Shown: one piece after another, positions 37,318-46,346 of the stretch
Layout of the letters: each line of letters starts with the position of its first letter
Position numbering within the stretch: the stretch's first letter is position 1
Origin: Brevundimonas naejangsanensis DSM 23858
GTDB lineage: Bacteria > Pseudomonadota > Alphaproteobacteria > Caulobacterales > Caulobacteraceae
Direction: 5' to 3'
Assembly (NCBI RefSeq): GCF_000421705.1
Contig: NZ_ATXN01000002.1
Coordinates: 744,001 to 808,000, forward strand
Length of the DNA: 64,000 bases
Program-made: the position numbers and the translations under genes
Notes under the pieces: generated by a model
Told to the model about the DNA's origin: nothing
The model's input: the letters and a program-made list of their open reading frames with translations, nothing else
The model's database searches: none

Positions 37318-38778
37318 ATGGGCGGGAAACAAATGGCGGCGCCATTTTCCACGGACAGGATTTTCATAGGCGGTGTATGGCGATCCGCCGCCGACGGCGC
37401 CACCCTGCCGATTGAGAACCCGTCGACGGGCGAGGTCATGGGCGCTCTGGCCGCCGGGACCGCCGCCGACGTGGACGCCGCCGTCCAGGCCGCCCGCGCC
37501 GCCTTCGACGGAGACTGGGGCCGCATGACGGCCGTCGAGCGCGGCCGCATCCTGGCCCGCATGGGACGCGAGGTCGAAGCCCGCATCGACATGCTGGCCG
37601 AGCTTGAGGCGCTGGACGTCGGCAAGCCGCTGAAACAGGCCCGCAACGATGTCGTCGCCCTGGCCCGCTATCTCGAATTCTATGCAGGCGCAGCCGACAA
37701 GCTGCACGGCGAAACCATCCCCTTCCAGGACGGCTACACCGTCTACACCCTGCGCGAGCCGCACGGGGTGACGGGGCATATCATCCCCTGGAACTATCCG
37801 ATGCAGATCATCGGCCGCTCGGTCGTGGCCGCCCTGTGCGTCGGCAACGCCGTGGTGCTGAAGCCCGCCGAGCAGGCCTCTCTGACAGCGCTAGCCTTCG
37901 CCCACATCGCCGCCGACTGCGGCCTGCCTGCGGGCACGCTGAACGTCGTGACCGGCACGGGCGCCGAGGCGGGCGCGGCGCTGGCCGCCCATCCGGTGAT
38001 CAACCACCTGTCCTTCACCGGCTCGACCGGCGTGGGCGTCGCCATCCAGCAGGCCGCAGCGATCAACGCCGTGCCGGTGACGCTGGAGCTGGGCGGCAAG
38101 TCGCCCCAGTTGGTGTTCGACGACGCCGATCTGGACAAGGCCCTGCCCTTCCTCGTCAACGCGGGCGTCCAGAACGCAGGCCAGACCTGCTCGGCCGGAT
38201 CGCGCGTGCTGGTTCAGCGCGGCGTCTATGACGAGGTCGTACGCCGCATGGCCGAGCGCTTCGCGGCCCTGACCGTCGGCCCCGCGATGGACGACCGCGA
38301 TGTCGGTCCGCTGGTGTCGAAGAAGCAGCAGGCCATGGTCGAGAGCTTCATCGACAAGGGCCGCGCCGACGGCCTGATCGTGGCGCAGGCGAGGCTGTCC
38401 GACCTGCCGTCAGGCGGCGCCTATGTCGCCCCGACCCTGTTCGCCAATGTCGCGCCCGACCATCCGCTGGCGCAGCAGGAGATCTTCGGCCCCGCCGTCG
38501 TCGTCATCCCCTTCGACACGGAAGACGACGCCGTCGCCATCGCCAACGGCACAGACTACGGCCTCGTCGCAGGCGTCTGGACCGCTGACGGCGGGCGACA
38601 GATGCGGCTGGCGAAGCGGCTGCGGGCCGGACAGGTCTTCATCAACAACTACGGCGCGGCGGGCGGGGTCGAACTGCCCTTCGGCGGCGTCGGAAAATCG
38701 GGGCACGGTCGCGAGAAGGGGTTCGAGGCGCTCTACGCCTTCACCACCCTGAAGACCGTCGCGGCCCATCACGGATAG
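37318..38778 (+). CDS. NAD(P)+ aldehyde dehydrogenase
   Basis: Oxidises an aldehyde or amino-aldehyde to the acid. The 486-residue protein is full length for the ALDH superfamily with the cofactor segment IPWNYPMQI, the general base E257 (LELGGKSP) and nucleophile C291 (AGQTCSAGSR). Sequence style is that of betaine-aldehyde/gamma-aminobutyraldehyde dehydrogenases rather than methylmalonate-semialdehyde dehydrogenases. It starts an operon with SDR, LeuB-like, M20 and XRE-cupin genes. The regulator type recalls Puu-like amine catabolism, but the substrate is open. Confidence 0.88.
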   Translation: MGGKQMAAPFSTDRIFIGGVWRSAADGATLPIENPSTGEVMGALAAGTAADVDAAVQAARAAFDGDWGRMTAVERGRILARMGREVEARIDMLAELEALDVGKPLKQARNDVVALARYLEFYAGAADKLHGETIPFQDGYTVYTLREPHGVTGHIIPWNYPMQIIGRSVVAALCVGNAVVLKPAEQASLTALAFAHIAADCGLPAGTLNVVTGTGAEAGAALAAHPVINHLSFTGSTGVGVAIQQAAAINAVPVTLELGGKSPQLVFDDADLDKALPFLVNAGVQNAGQTCSAGSRVLVQRGVYDEVVRRMAERFAALTVGPAMDDRDVGPLVSKKQQAMVESFIDKGRADGLIVAQARLSDLPSGGAYVAPTLFANVAPDHPLAQQEIFGPAVVVIPFDTEDDAVAIANGTDYGLVAGVWTADGGRQMRLAKRLRAGQVFINNYGAAGGVELPFGGVGKSGHGREKGFEALYAFTTLKTVAAHHG

Positions 38779-38795
38779 CGCAAGGGAGTAGCGTC

Positions 38796-39560
38796 TTGGG
38801 GGAGAACAGATCGAAGCGGCTGGAGGGCAAGCGAGCGATCGTCACAGGCGGAGCCTCCGGCTTCGGCGCCGGTATCGCGCGCCGCTTCGCCGAGGAAGGC
38901 GCCCGCGTCATCGTCGCGGACCTGAACCTTGAAGCCGCCCGCACGCTGGCCGCTGAACTGGGCGACGCCGATCTGGGCGTGAAGGTCGATGTGTCCAGCG
39001 CCGCCGACGTGGCCGCACTCGGCGAGACAGCTGAGCGCCTGCTGGGCGGCGTCGACATCGTGGTCAACAACGCGGGCGTCGGCCACACGCCCCAGCCGCT
39101 GGACGAGCTGTCGGACGAAGCCTTCGACCGCATCGCCAACGTCAACATGCGCTCCATCTATCTGATGTCCAAGGCCTTCGTCCCGGCGATGAAGGCGCAA
39201 GGATCGGGCGCCATCCTGAACATCGCCTCGACCGGCGGCGTCAGCCCCCGCCCGAACCTGGCCTGGTATAACGCCTCCAAGGGCTGGGTCATCACGGCGA
39301 CGCGGGCGATGGCGGTCGAACTGGCGCCCTTCCAGGTGCGGGTGAACGCCCTGAACCCGGTGGCGGGCGACACCCCCCTGCTGAAGACCTTCATGGGCGC
39401 CGACACCCCCGAGGTGCGAGCCAAATTCCTGGCCTCCATTCCCATCGGCCGCTTCTCGACGCCCGAGGACATGGGCGCCGCCGCCGCCTTCCTGTGTTCG
39501 GACGACGCCTCAATGATCACGGGCGTGGCGCTGGAGGTCGACGGTGGCCGCTGCATCTGA
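38796..39560 (+). CDS. SDR family NAD(P)-dependent oxidoreductase
   Basis: A 254-residue classical short-chain dehydrogenase. Nucleotide motif [12 protein letters not shown] (about 18-29), NNAG at about 90, and the catalytic Ser with WYNASKGW (Tyr-x3-Lys). The likely start is TTG with AAGGGAG upstream. A role as hydroxyacid or hydroxyacyl dehydrogenase is likely; the exact substrate is not. It is 17 bases after the aldehyde dehydrogenase, and its end overlaps the next gene by 17 bases. Confidence 0.85.
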   Translation: MGENRSKRLEGKRAIVTGGASGFGAGIARRFAEEGARVIVADLNLEAARTLAAELGDADLGVKVDVSSAADVAALGETAERLLGGVDIVVNNAGVGHTPQPLDELSDEAFDRIANVNMRSIYLMSKAFVPAMKAQGSGAILNIASTGGVSPRPNLAWYNASKGWVITATRAMAVELAPFQVRVNALNPVAGDTPLLKTFMGADTPEVRAKFLASIPIGRFSTPEDMGAAAAFLCSDDASMITGVALEVDGGRCI

Positions 39561-40656
39561 CCGCGTGTTCAAGCTGCTGGTCCTGCCGGGCGACGGCATC
39601 GGGCCTGAGATCGTCCGTGAGACCCTGCGCGTCATCGACTGGGCCCGGAACGCCGGGCTGCGGATTGAACTGAGCGAGGCCCTTGCGGGCGGCGCCAGCA
39701 TCGACGCCGTGGGCGCGCCCATCGCCGAGGATGTGGTCGAGCAGGCGCTGGCGTCGGACGCCGTCCTGTTCGGCGCCGTCGGCGGGCCGAAGTGGGACCA
39801 CCTGCCCCGCGCCCAACGGCCCGAGATGGGCATCCTGCGCCTGCGTCAGGCGCTGGATCTCTACGCCAACCTGCGCCCCGCCGTCTGTTTCGACGAACTG
39901 CTGGACGCCTCGGCGCTGAAGCCCGACCTGATCCGGGGCCTCGACATCCTGATCGTGCGCGAGGCGACGGCGGGCGTCTATTTCAGCCTGCCCCGCGCCA
40001 ACGAGGTCGCCCCCGACGGCCAACGCCGCGCCTACGACACTCAAGCCTACACAGAAGCCGAGATCGCCCGCGTCTGTCGCACGGCGTTCGAACTGGCCCG
40101 CACCCGCCAGCGCCGCGTCTGCTCGGTGGACAAGGCCAATGTCATGGAGACGGGCGCCCTGTGGCGCGCCGTCGCGATCGAGGTCGCCGCCGACTATCCC
40201 GATGTGGAGCTGTCGCACATGTACGCCGACAACTGCGCCATGCAGTTGGTTCGTCGCCCGGACCAGTTCGACGTCATCGTCACCGACAACTTGTTCGGCG
40301 ACATCCTGTCGGACGCGGCGGCGGCGCTGACCGGATCGCTGGGCCTGCTGCCTTCCGCTTCCCTGTCCGGCTTAGGAAAAGGCGGCAACAGCCGGGGCCT
40401 GTATGAGCCGATCCACGGCTCGGCGCCCGACATCGCGGGGCAAGGCATCGCCAACCCCATCGCCACCATCCTGTCCTTCGCCCTGTGCCTGCGCTGGTCC
40501 TTCGACCGAGCGGACCTGGCCGACCGGCTGGAACACGCCGTTCGGCGCGTCGTGTCCAGCGGCGTCCGCACCCCCGATATCGCCCACCCCGGCGTCGCCG
40601 CCGTTTCCACCATTGAGATGACCGACGCGGTGCTGGCCGCCTTGGCCGCCGAGTGA
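39544..40656 (+). CDS. Isocitrate/isopropylmalate dehydrogenase family (LeuB-like)
   Basis: A 370-residue beta-decarboxylating dehydrogenase with LeuB-like motifs ([56 protein letters not shown]). The substrate loop reads REATAGVYF where LeuB usually has RELTGGIYF. No leuC or leuD lies near; it sits in a catabolic operon, so I infer a different 2-hydroxyacid (tartrate or a 3-substituted malate) as substrate. Starts at GTG 39544, overlapping the SDR gene. Confidence 0.82.
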   Translation: MAAASDRVFKLLVLPGDGIGPEIVRETLRVIDWARNAGLRIELSEALAGGASIDAVGAPIAEDVVEQALASDAVLFGAVGGPKWDHLPRAQRPEMGILRLRQALDLYANLRPAVCFDELLDASALKPDLIRGLDILIVREATAGVYFSLPRANEVAPDGQRRAYDTQAYTEAEIARVCRTAFELARTRQRRVCSVDKANVMETGALWRAVAIEVAADYPDVELSHMYADNCAMQLVRRPDQFDVIVTDNLFGDILSDAAAALTGSLGLLPSASLSGLGKGGNSRGLYEPIHGSAPDIAGQGIANPIATILSFALCLRWSFDRADLADRLEHAVRRVVSSGVRTPDIAHPGVAAVSTIEMTDAVLAALAAE

Positions 40657-40666
40657 GGTTCCACCG

Positions 40667-41953
40667 ATGAGCGCCCCGACCCTGCAAACCGTCATGGACC
40701 TGATCGACGGCCGCACCGACGAACTGGTCGCCCTGACCCAGGACCTGATCCGCTTTCCCACCATTAATCCGCCGGGCGAGGCCTATCGCCCCTGCGCCGA
40801 ATACATCGGCGAGCGACTGAAAAAGCGCGGCTTCACCGTCGAATACGTACGCGGCGAGGGCTCGCCAGGCGACAGCGACCAGTACCCGCGCACCAACGTC
40901 ATCGCCCGCTGGACCGGCTCTGAACCGGGCCCTTGCGTCCACTTCAACAGCCACATCGACGTGGTCGAGGTCGGCGCCGGCTGGACCGTCGATCCCTTCG
41001 GCGGCGAGGTGAAGGACGGCAAAGTCTACGGCCGGGGCGCCTGCGACATGAAGGGCGGGCTGGCCGCCTCCATCATCGCGGTCGAGGCCCTGATCGATTC
41101 CGGCCTGCCCCTGCCCGGCGCGCTCGAAATCTCCGGCACGGTGGACGAGGAATCGGGCGGCTACGGCGGCGTCGCCTATCTGGCCGAGCGCGGCTGGTTC
41201 TCGGAGCCAAAAGTCAACCATGTCATCATCCCCGAGCCGCTGAACGTGGACCGGGTCTGCATCGGCCATCGCGGCGTCTGGTGGGCCGAGATCGAGACCA
41301 AGGGCCGCATCGCCCACGGCTCCATGCCCTTCCTGGGCGACTCCGCCATCCGCCACATGGGGGCGGTGATGGAGGAGTTCGAGAGCAAGCTCTATCCCGC
41401 CATGGCCGCCCGCCATTCCGACATGCCGGTCGTGCCCGAGGGCGCCCGCCAGTCGACAATGAACATCAACTCCATCCACGGCGGCCAGGCCGAGGGCTTC
41501 GACGGACTGCCCGCGCCCTGCGTCGCTGATTCCAGCCGCATGGTCATCGACCGCCGCTTCCTGATCGAGGAGTCTCTGGAGGACGTGAAGGGCGAGGTGC
41601 AGGCCATCCTCGACGGGCTGGCGGCCCAGCGTCACGGCTTCCGCTATGAGATGCGCGACCTGTTCGAAGTCGCCCCCAGCATGGCCGACCGCGACGGTCC
41701 CGTCGCCAGCACGACCGCCGCCGCCATCGAGACGGTGCTCGGTAAAAAAGCCCAGTTCGTCTGCTCGCCTGGCACCTATGACCAGAAGCACATCGACCGC
41801 ATCGGCCGGCTGAAAGACTGCATCGCCTATGGCCCCGGCGTGCTCGACCTGGCGCACCAGCCCGACGAATGGGTCGGCATCGACGACATGACCAACTCGG
41901 CCAAGGTCATGGCGCGGGCGGCCTATGATCTGCTGACCCGCAAACGGAGCTGA
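40667..41953 (+). CDS. M20 family ArgE/DapE-type deacylase
   Basis: A 428-residue cytoplasmic zinc hydrolase that removes an N-acyl group from an amino acid. The metal-binding set is visible: H in NSHIDVV, D in RGACDMKGG, E pair in TVDEESGG, the EPLN segment and a C-terminal histidine (LAHQPDEWVG). No signal peptide. It lies ten bases after the LeuB-like gene and four before the regulator. An N-acetyl, N-formyl or N-succinyl amino acid is plausible. Confidence 0.87.
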   Translation: MSAPTLQTVMDLIDGRTDELVALTQDLIRFPTINPPGEAYRPCAEYIGERLKKRGFTVEYVRGEGSPGDSDQYPRTNVIARWTGSEPGPCVHFNSHIDVVEVGAGWTVDPFGGEVKDGKVYGRGACDMKGGLAASIIAVEALIDSGLPLPGALEISGTVDEESGGYGGVAYLAERGWFSEPKVNHVIIPEPLNVDRVCIGHRGVWWAEIETKGRIAHGSMPFLGDSAIRHMGAVMEEFESKLYPAMAARHSDMPVVPEGARQSTMNINSIHGGQAEGFDGLPAPCVADSSRMVIDRRFLIEESLEDVKGEVQAILDGLAAQRHGFRYEMRDLFEVAPSMADRDGPVASTTAAAIETVLGKKAQFVCSPGTYDQKHIDRIGRLKDCIAYGPGVLDLAHQPDEWVGIDDMTNSAKVMARAAYDLLTRKRS

Positions 41954-41957
41954 CAGG

Positions 41958-42524
41958 GTGGCGCGTGGCGATATGGAAGAAGAAAACATCATCGGCCCGC
42001 GCCTGCGCGCCCTTCGGGACCGCCTCGGCCTGTCGCAACGCGCGCTCGCCCGCAAGGCTGGGGTGCCGTCCAGCACCGTCAGCCTGGTCGAGAGCGGCCG
42101 TACCAGCCCATCCGTCGGTTCGCTGAAACGGCTGCTGGACGCGGCGGGCATCTCGCTGGGCGACTTCTTCAGCTCGGAGTTCGAGACCCCGACCAAATAC
42201 TTCTATCGCCACGACGAACTGACTGACATCTCGCGCGGCGAGGTCTCCTATCGCCAGTTGGGCTCCAGCCAGGATTCCAGCCTTCAGATCCTCTACGAGA
42301 CCTATCAGCCCGGCTCGGACAGCGGCCGGGTCATGCTGTCTCACGAAGGCGAAGAAGGCGGCATGATCATCTCGGGCCGTCTGGAAGTCACCGTCGACGG
42401 CCAGTCGCGCGTGCTGAAGGCGGGCGAAGGCTATCTGTTCCCCAGCGTCCTGCCGCACCGTTTCCGCAACATCGGCGACTGCCCCTGCGTGGTCATCAGC
42501 GCATGCACGCCGCCAACCTTCTGA
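41958..42524 (+). CDS. XRE-family regulator with C-terminal cupin domain (PuuR-like)
   Basis: A 188-residue transcription factor: helix-turn-helix at about 12-66 (GLSQRALARKAGVPSSTVSLVE) and a cupin sensor domain at about 108-182 (MLSHEGEEGGMIISGRLEVT, VLPHRFRNIG). This layout matches PuuR, a repressor of putrescine catabolism that releases DNA upon ligand binding. It starts at GTG and ends the operon it probably controls. Likely sites are the AT-rich palindromes at 37190 and similar elements near 42562 and 57052. Confidence 0.87.
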   Translation: MARGDMEEENIIGPRLRALRDRLGLSQRALARKAGVPSSTVSLVESGRTSPSVGSLKRLLDAAGISLGDFFSSEFETPTKYFYRHDELTDISRGEVSYRQLGSSQDSSLQILYETYQPGSDSGRVMLSHEGEEGGMIISGRLEVTVDGQSRVLKAGEGYLFPSVLPHRFRNIGDCPCVVISACTPPTF

Positions 42525-42540
42525 CGCCCCCGATATAGGC

Positions 42541-42618
42541 GATCATTATATCGATCATTGGAATATTTTTGCTATCAATCTCAGCATCATAGGCTGAGAA
42601 AGAAACAGGCTTGCTGCA
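42541..42618 (+). promoter_or_regulatory. AT-rich element upstream of the aminotransferase gene
   Basis: It has a GATCATTATATCGATCATT direct repeat, a GAATATTTTT core, AGCATCATAG (42583-42592) and GGCTTGCTGCA (42608-42618). The last two blocks also occur near the aldehyde dehydrogenase promoter, but 45 bases apart there and 25 here. Confidence 0.5.
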
Positions 42619-42708
42619 AACAACGATCCATCGGCTACTCATTCCCGAAAGGGTGAAGATCGGCCATGACCGCTCCAGACTGCGCGAGCCGTGACGAAGG
42701 ATGACCGC

Positions 42709-44040
42709 ATGATCGCTGCAAACGTCGGCAAAGCCGCCAACGACCTTGATCCTTTCTGGATGCCGTTCACGGCGAACCGCGCCTTCAAGGCACAGCCGCG
42801 CCTGTTCGCCTCGGCCAAGGACATGCATTACTTCACGCCGGACGGTCGTGCGGTGATGGATGGCGCCGCCGGCCTGTGGTGCGTCAACGCCGGCCACGCC
42901 CGCCGGCCGATCGTGGAGGCCATCCAGCGTCAGGCCGAGGTTCTCGACTACGCCCCGACCTTCCAGCTGGGCCATCCGCTGGCGTTCGAGCTGGCGTCGC
43001 GTCTGGGCATGCTGCTGCCGGGCGACCTGAACCACGTCTTCTTCGCCGGTTCGGGGTCCGAGGCGGTGGACAGCGCCCTGAAGATCGCCCTCGCCTATCA
43101 GAGCGCCAGAGGTTTTGAGAACCGCACCCGCCTGATCGGCCGCCAGAAGGGCTACCACGGCGTCGGCTTCGGCGGCATTTCCGTGGGTGGACTGGAGAAC
43201 AACAGGCGCGGCTTCCTCACCCTGCCCGGCGTCGACCATCTGCCGCACACGCTGAACCTGGACGAGGCCGCCTTCACGCGCGGCCAGCCGAGCTGGGGCC
43301 TGCACCTGGCCGATGAGCTGGAGGTTCTGATCGAGGGCCACGGCGCCGAGACCATCGCCGCCGTCATCGTCGAGCCCATGTCCGGCTCGGCCGGGGTCAT
43401 CGTGCCGCCGCTTGGCTATCTGGAGCGTCTGCGCGAGATCACGGCGCAGCACGGCATCCTGCTGATCTTTGACGAGGTCATCACCGGCTTCGGCCGTCTG
43501 GGCGCCCTGACGGCGGCCGAGGCTCTGGGCGTCACGCCCGACCTGATGACCTGCGCCAAGGGGCTGACCAACGGCGCCGTGCCGATGGGCGCTGTCGGCG
43601 TCAGCGCCGCCGTCTATCAGGCCGTGGTCGAGGGCGCGGCCGGGCCGGGCATCGAGTTCTTCCACGGCTACACCTATTCCGGCCACCCGCTGGCGGCGGC
43701 GGCCGGGCTGGCGACGCTGGACGTCTATGAGAACGAAGGCCTGTTCCAGCGCGCGGCCGAACTGACGCCCTACTGGCAGGACGCCGTGCACAGTCTGAAA
43801 GGGCTGCCGCATGTCATCGACATCCGCGACATGGGTCTGGTCGCGGGAATTGAGCTTGAACCCCGTCCCGGCGCGCCCGGCGCCCGCGCCACGGAAGCCT
43901 TCCACCGCGCCTTCGATGACGGAATTCTAGTAAGGGTTACAGCAGATGTCATCGCGCTGTCGCCTCCTTTGATTATCAGCCGCGACCAGATCGACGAGTT
44001 GATCGATCGCCTTTCCAGCATCATCAAAACCATAAGTTAG
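42709..44040 (+). CDS. Class III omega-aminotransferase (beta-alanine:pyruvate type)
   Basis: PLP enzyme moving an amino group from an omega- or beta-amino acid to pyruvate. The start at 42709 has AAGGA seven bases upstream and gives 443 residues. It has the class III layout: PFWMPFTANRAFKAQPRL, the DGAAGLWCVNAGH segment, FAGSGSEAVDSALKIA and K284 (TCAKGLTNG) for PLP. Specific similarity to beta-alanine:pyruvate aminotransferases is my reading. It is 27 bases before the TonB receptor gene. Confidence 0.88.
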   Translation: MIAANVGKAANDLDPFWMPFTANRAFKAQPRLFASAKDMHYFTPDGRAVMDGAAGLWCVNAGHARRPIVEAIQRQAEVLDYAPTFQLGHPLAFELASRLGMLLPGDLNHVFFAGSGSEAVDSALKIALAYQSARGFENRTRLIGRQKGYHGVGFGGISVGGLENNRRGFLTLPGVDHLPHTLNLDEAAFTRGQPSWGLHLADELEVLIEGHGAETIAAVIVEPMSGSAGVIVPPLGYLERLREITAQHGILLIFDEVITGFGRLGALTAAEALGVTPDLMTCAKGLTNGAVPMGAVGVSAAVYQAVVEGAAGPGIEFFHGYTYSGHPLAAAAGLATLDVYENEGLFQRAAELTPYWQDAVHSLKGLPHVIDIRDMGLVAGIELEPRPGAPGARATEAFHRAFDDGILVRVTADVIALSPPLIISRDQIDELIDRLSSIIKTIS

Positions 44041-44067
44041 AATAACAATGGTATTGAGGGGGACGAT

Positions 44068-46284
44068 ATGAACAAATATATCTTGGCATCTTCTGTCAGT
44101 TTACTGACAATAGCTGCTTTCTCCAACGCCAATGCTCAGAGCAACGCTCGCTCGGGAGAGCAGGCGACGCGCGTCGATGAGATCATCGTCACTGCCCAGC
44201 GCCGCGAACAGGCCAGCCAGGACGTCGGCGTGTCGCTCAGCGTCATCGGCGGCGAACAGCTCGATGAGAAGGGCATCTCGGTCGTCAACGATCTTGAGAA
44301 CGCCGTCCCCAACATGGAGGTCGACAGCCAGTTCGGCGGCGGTCAGCCCCAGTTCCGCATCCGCGGCATCGGCGCGCGCGAATACTCGTCGAACAACGCT
44401 TCGACCGTCGGCATCTATGTCGATGAAGTGGCCCACCCCTACACCGTGACCACGCAGGGCGCGATGTTCGACATCGCCCGTCTGGAAGTCCTGCGCGGAC
44501 CGCAGGGCACCCTGTACGGCCGCAACACCACCGGCGGCGCCGTCAATATCATCACCAACGCCCCGACCGCCGATTTCCAGGCCGGTTTCAACGCCGAATA
44601 CGGCACGTTCGACCGCTATAAGGTCGAGGGCTATGTCTCGGGCCAGATCGCCCCGACCCTGCTGGGCCGTCTGGCCGCCGTCACCGAGCAGGGCGGCGCC
44701 TGGCAATACCACCGCGACACCGGCGAGAAGCTGGGCGACCTGAACAAGACCGCCATTCGCGGCCGCCTGACCTGGGACGTCAGCGAGACCGTGACCGCCG
44801 ACCTCAGCGCCACCTATTCGATCGACAAGTCCGACGGGCGCGGCTTCCGCCTGCTCGGCCCCTACACCGTCGCCGACGGCAGCGTGACCTATCCCAAGGA
44901 CACGGCGTGGCGCATCACGGGCTGGGGGATTTCACCGCAACTGGCCGCCAAGGCCGGCGTCTCGACCAACGCCAAACCTTTCCGCGACAATGACGGGTTC
45001 GACATCAACGCCCGCATCCGCGCGGATCTCGGCTGGGCCGACCTGACATCGATCACCGCCTACCAGACCTTCTCGCGCAGCGAATTCAACGACTGGGACA
45101 GCACGCCCTTCCACGAATCGAACGTCCTCTTTTACAATGACATCGACGTCTTTGCTCAGGAACTGCGCCTGAGTTCGAACGGCGATGGCCCGTTCAACTG
45201 GATGGTCGGCGCCCACTATGCCGACGAGAGCATCGACGGCGGCTTCTACACCGAATTCCGGGGCAACCCGAACCTGATCGACACAGCCTATGATCAAAGC
45301 GTGTCGGCCTTCGGCATCTTCACCCACAACTCCTATCAGGTGAACGAACGGCTGAACCTGATCGCCGGCCTGCGCTGGGAAACGGAAGAGCGGACGCTCA
45401 AGAGCGGCGGCACCTATGTCGCGCCCAACCCGCCGCCGCCGCCCGTCACCTACGACACCGACCTCAATGAAGTCTCGGGCCGACTGGGGCTGGAGTATAA
45501 GGTCACGGACGACGCCCTGTTCTACGCCAGCGTGGCGCGCGGCGTGAAATCCGGCGGCTTCACCACCTACAACGCCACTTCGGCGACCCCGTTCAAGCCG
45601 GAAATCGTCATCGCCTATGAGGCGGGCCTGAAGTCCGACCTGTTCGATCGCCGCCTGCGGTTGAACGGCGCCCTGTTCTACTATGACTACAAGGACCAGC
45701 AGGTTCAGGGTCTGGAATACGATCGCGACACCGGTCGACTGGGCAAGATCACCAACGTGCCCAAGTCGCACATCATGGGCGGCGAGATCGAACTGACCTG
45801 GGTGCCGATGGACGGCCTGACCATCAGCCAGAACATCGGCTACAAGACCGGCGAGTATGATGAATACAACGCCATCGACGGGCCTGCGACCGACGCCGCC
45901 AACCCGGTCGACGGCCCCTGGGACAACATCATCACCAACGACCGCTCGGGCGAACGCCTAGCCTTCCCCAAGATGAACTACGGCGGCGCCATTTCCTATG
46001 ACTGGGAAATGTCGGGCTGGGAGCTTCGCGCTGAAACCAACTACAACTACCGCGACGAACTCTACTCACTGAGCTCCTCGTCGATCATCGAGCCCTTCTG
46101 GCTGTGGAACTCCAACTTCAGCGTTTCGCCAGCCGGGGCCAACTGGCGGGCGGGCCTGTGGGTGCGCAACATGTTCAACACCTACTACGAAGAGACCCGC
46201 AACGGCTTCAACAGCTCGTCGCGGCCGACCACCTCGCCCAGCCAGGGCCGCACCTATGGCGTGCGGCTGTCGATGGACTTCTAA
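44068..46284 (+). CDS. TonB-dependent outer-membrane receptor
   Basis: A 738-residue receptor: signal peptide (MNKYILASSVSLLTIAAF, to about NAQ24), a TonB-box-like VDEIIVTAQRR, a plug domain (about 45-160; LRGPQGTLYGRNTTGGAVNIIT) and a 22-strand barrel ending with an aromatic terminus (RLSMDF). Such receptors take up siderophores, sugars or peptides. It is cotranscribed with the aminotransferase and ends at a strong terminator, so a catabolic substrate is favoured over iron. Confidence 0.92.
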   Translation: MNKYILASSVSLLTIAAFSNANAQSNARSGEQATRVDEIIVTAQRREQASQDVGVSLSVIGGEQLDEKGISVVNDLENAVPNMEVDSQFGGGQPQFRIRGIGAREYSSNNASTVGIYVDEVAHPYTVTTQGAMFDIARLEVLRGPQGTLYGRNTTGGAVNIITNAPTADFQAGFNAEYGTFDRYKVEGYVSGQIAPTLLGRLAAVTEQGGAWQYHRDTGEKLGDLNKTAIRGRLTWDVSETVTADLSATYSIDKSDGRGFRLLGPYTVADGSVTYPKDTAWRITGWGISPQLAAKAGVSTNAKPFRDNDGFDINARIRADLGWADLTSITAYQTFSRSEFNDWDSTPFHESNVLFYNDIDVFAQELRLSSNGDGPFNWMVGAHYADESIDGGFYTEFRGNPNLIDTAYDQSVSAFGIFTHNSYQVNERLNLIAGLRWETEERTLKSGGTYVAPNPPPPPVTYDTDLNEVSGRLGLEYKVTDDALFYASVARGVKSGGFTTYNATSATPFKPEIVIAYEAGLKSDLFDRRLRLNGALFYYDYKDQQVQGLEYDRDTGRLGKITNVPKSHIMGGEIELTWVPMDGLTISQNIGYKTGEYDEYNAIDGPATDAANPVDGPWDNIITNDRSGERLAFPKMNYGGAISYDWEMSGWELRAETNYNYRDELYSLSSSSIIEPFWLWNSNFSVSPAGANWRAGLWVRNMFNTYYEETRNGFNSSSRPTTSPSQGRTYGVRLSMDF

Positions 46285-46297
46285 GGCTCCCTCCCAA

Positions 46298-46330
46298 GCA
46301 AGACGGGCCGGTTCCGCCGGCCCGCCTTGC
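46298..46330 (+). terminator. Terminator after the first TonB receptor
   Basis: A 14-bp stem with one mismatch (GCAAG-A-CGGGCCGG / CCGGCCCG-C-CTTGC), loop TTCCG, followed by GCCTTTTG. It starts 13 bases after the stop codon. Confidence 0.9.
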
Positions 46331-46346
46331 GCCTTTTGCTGATGGT

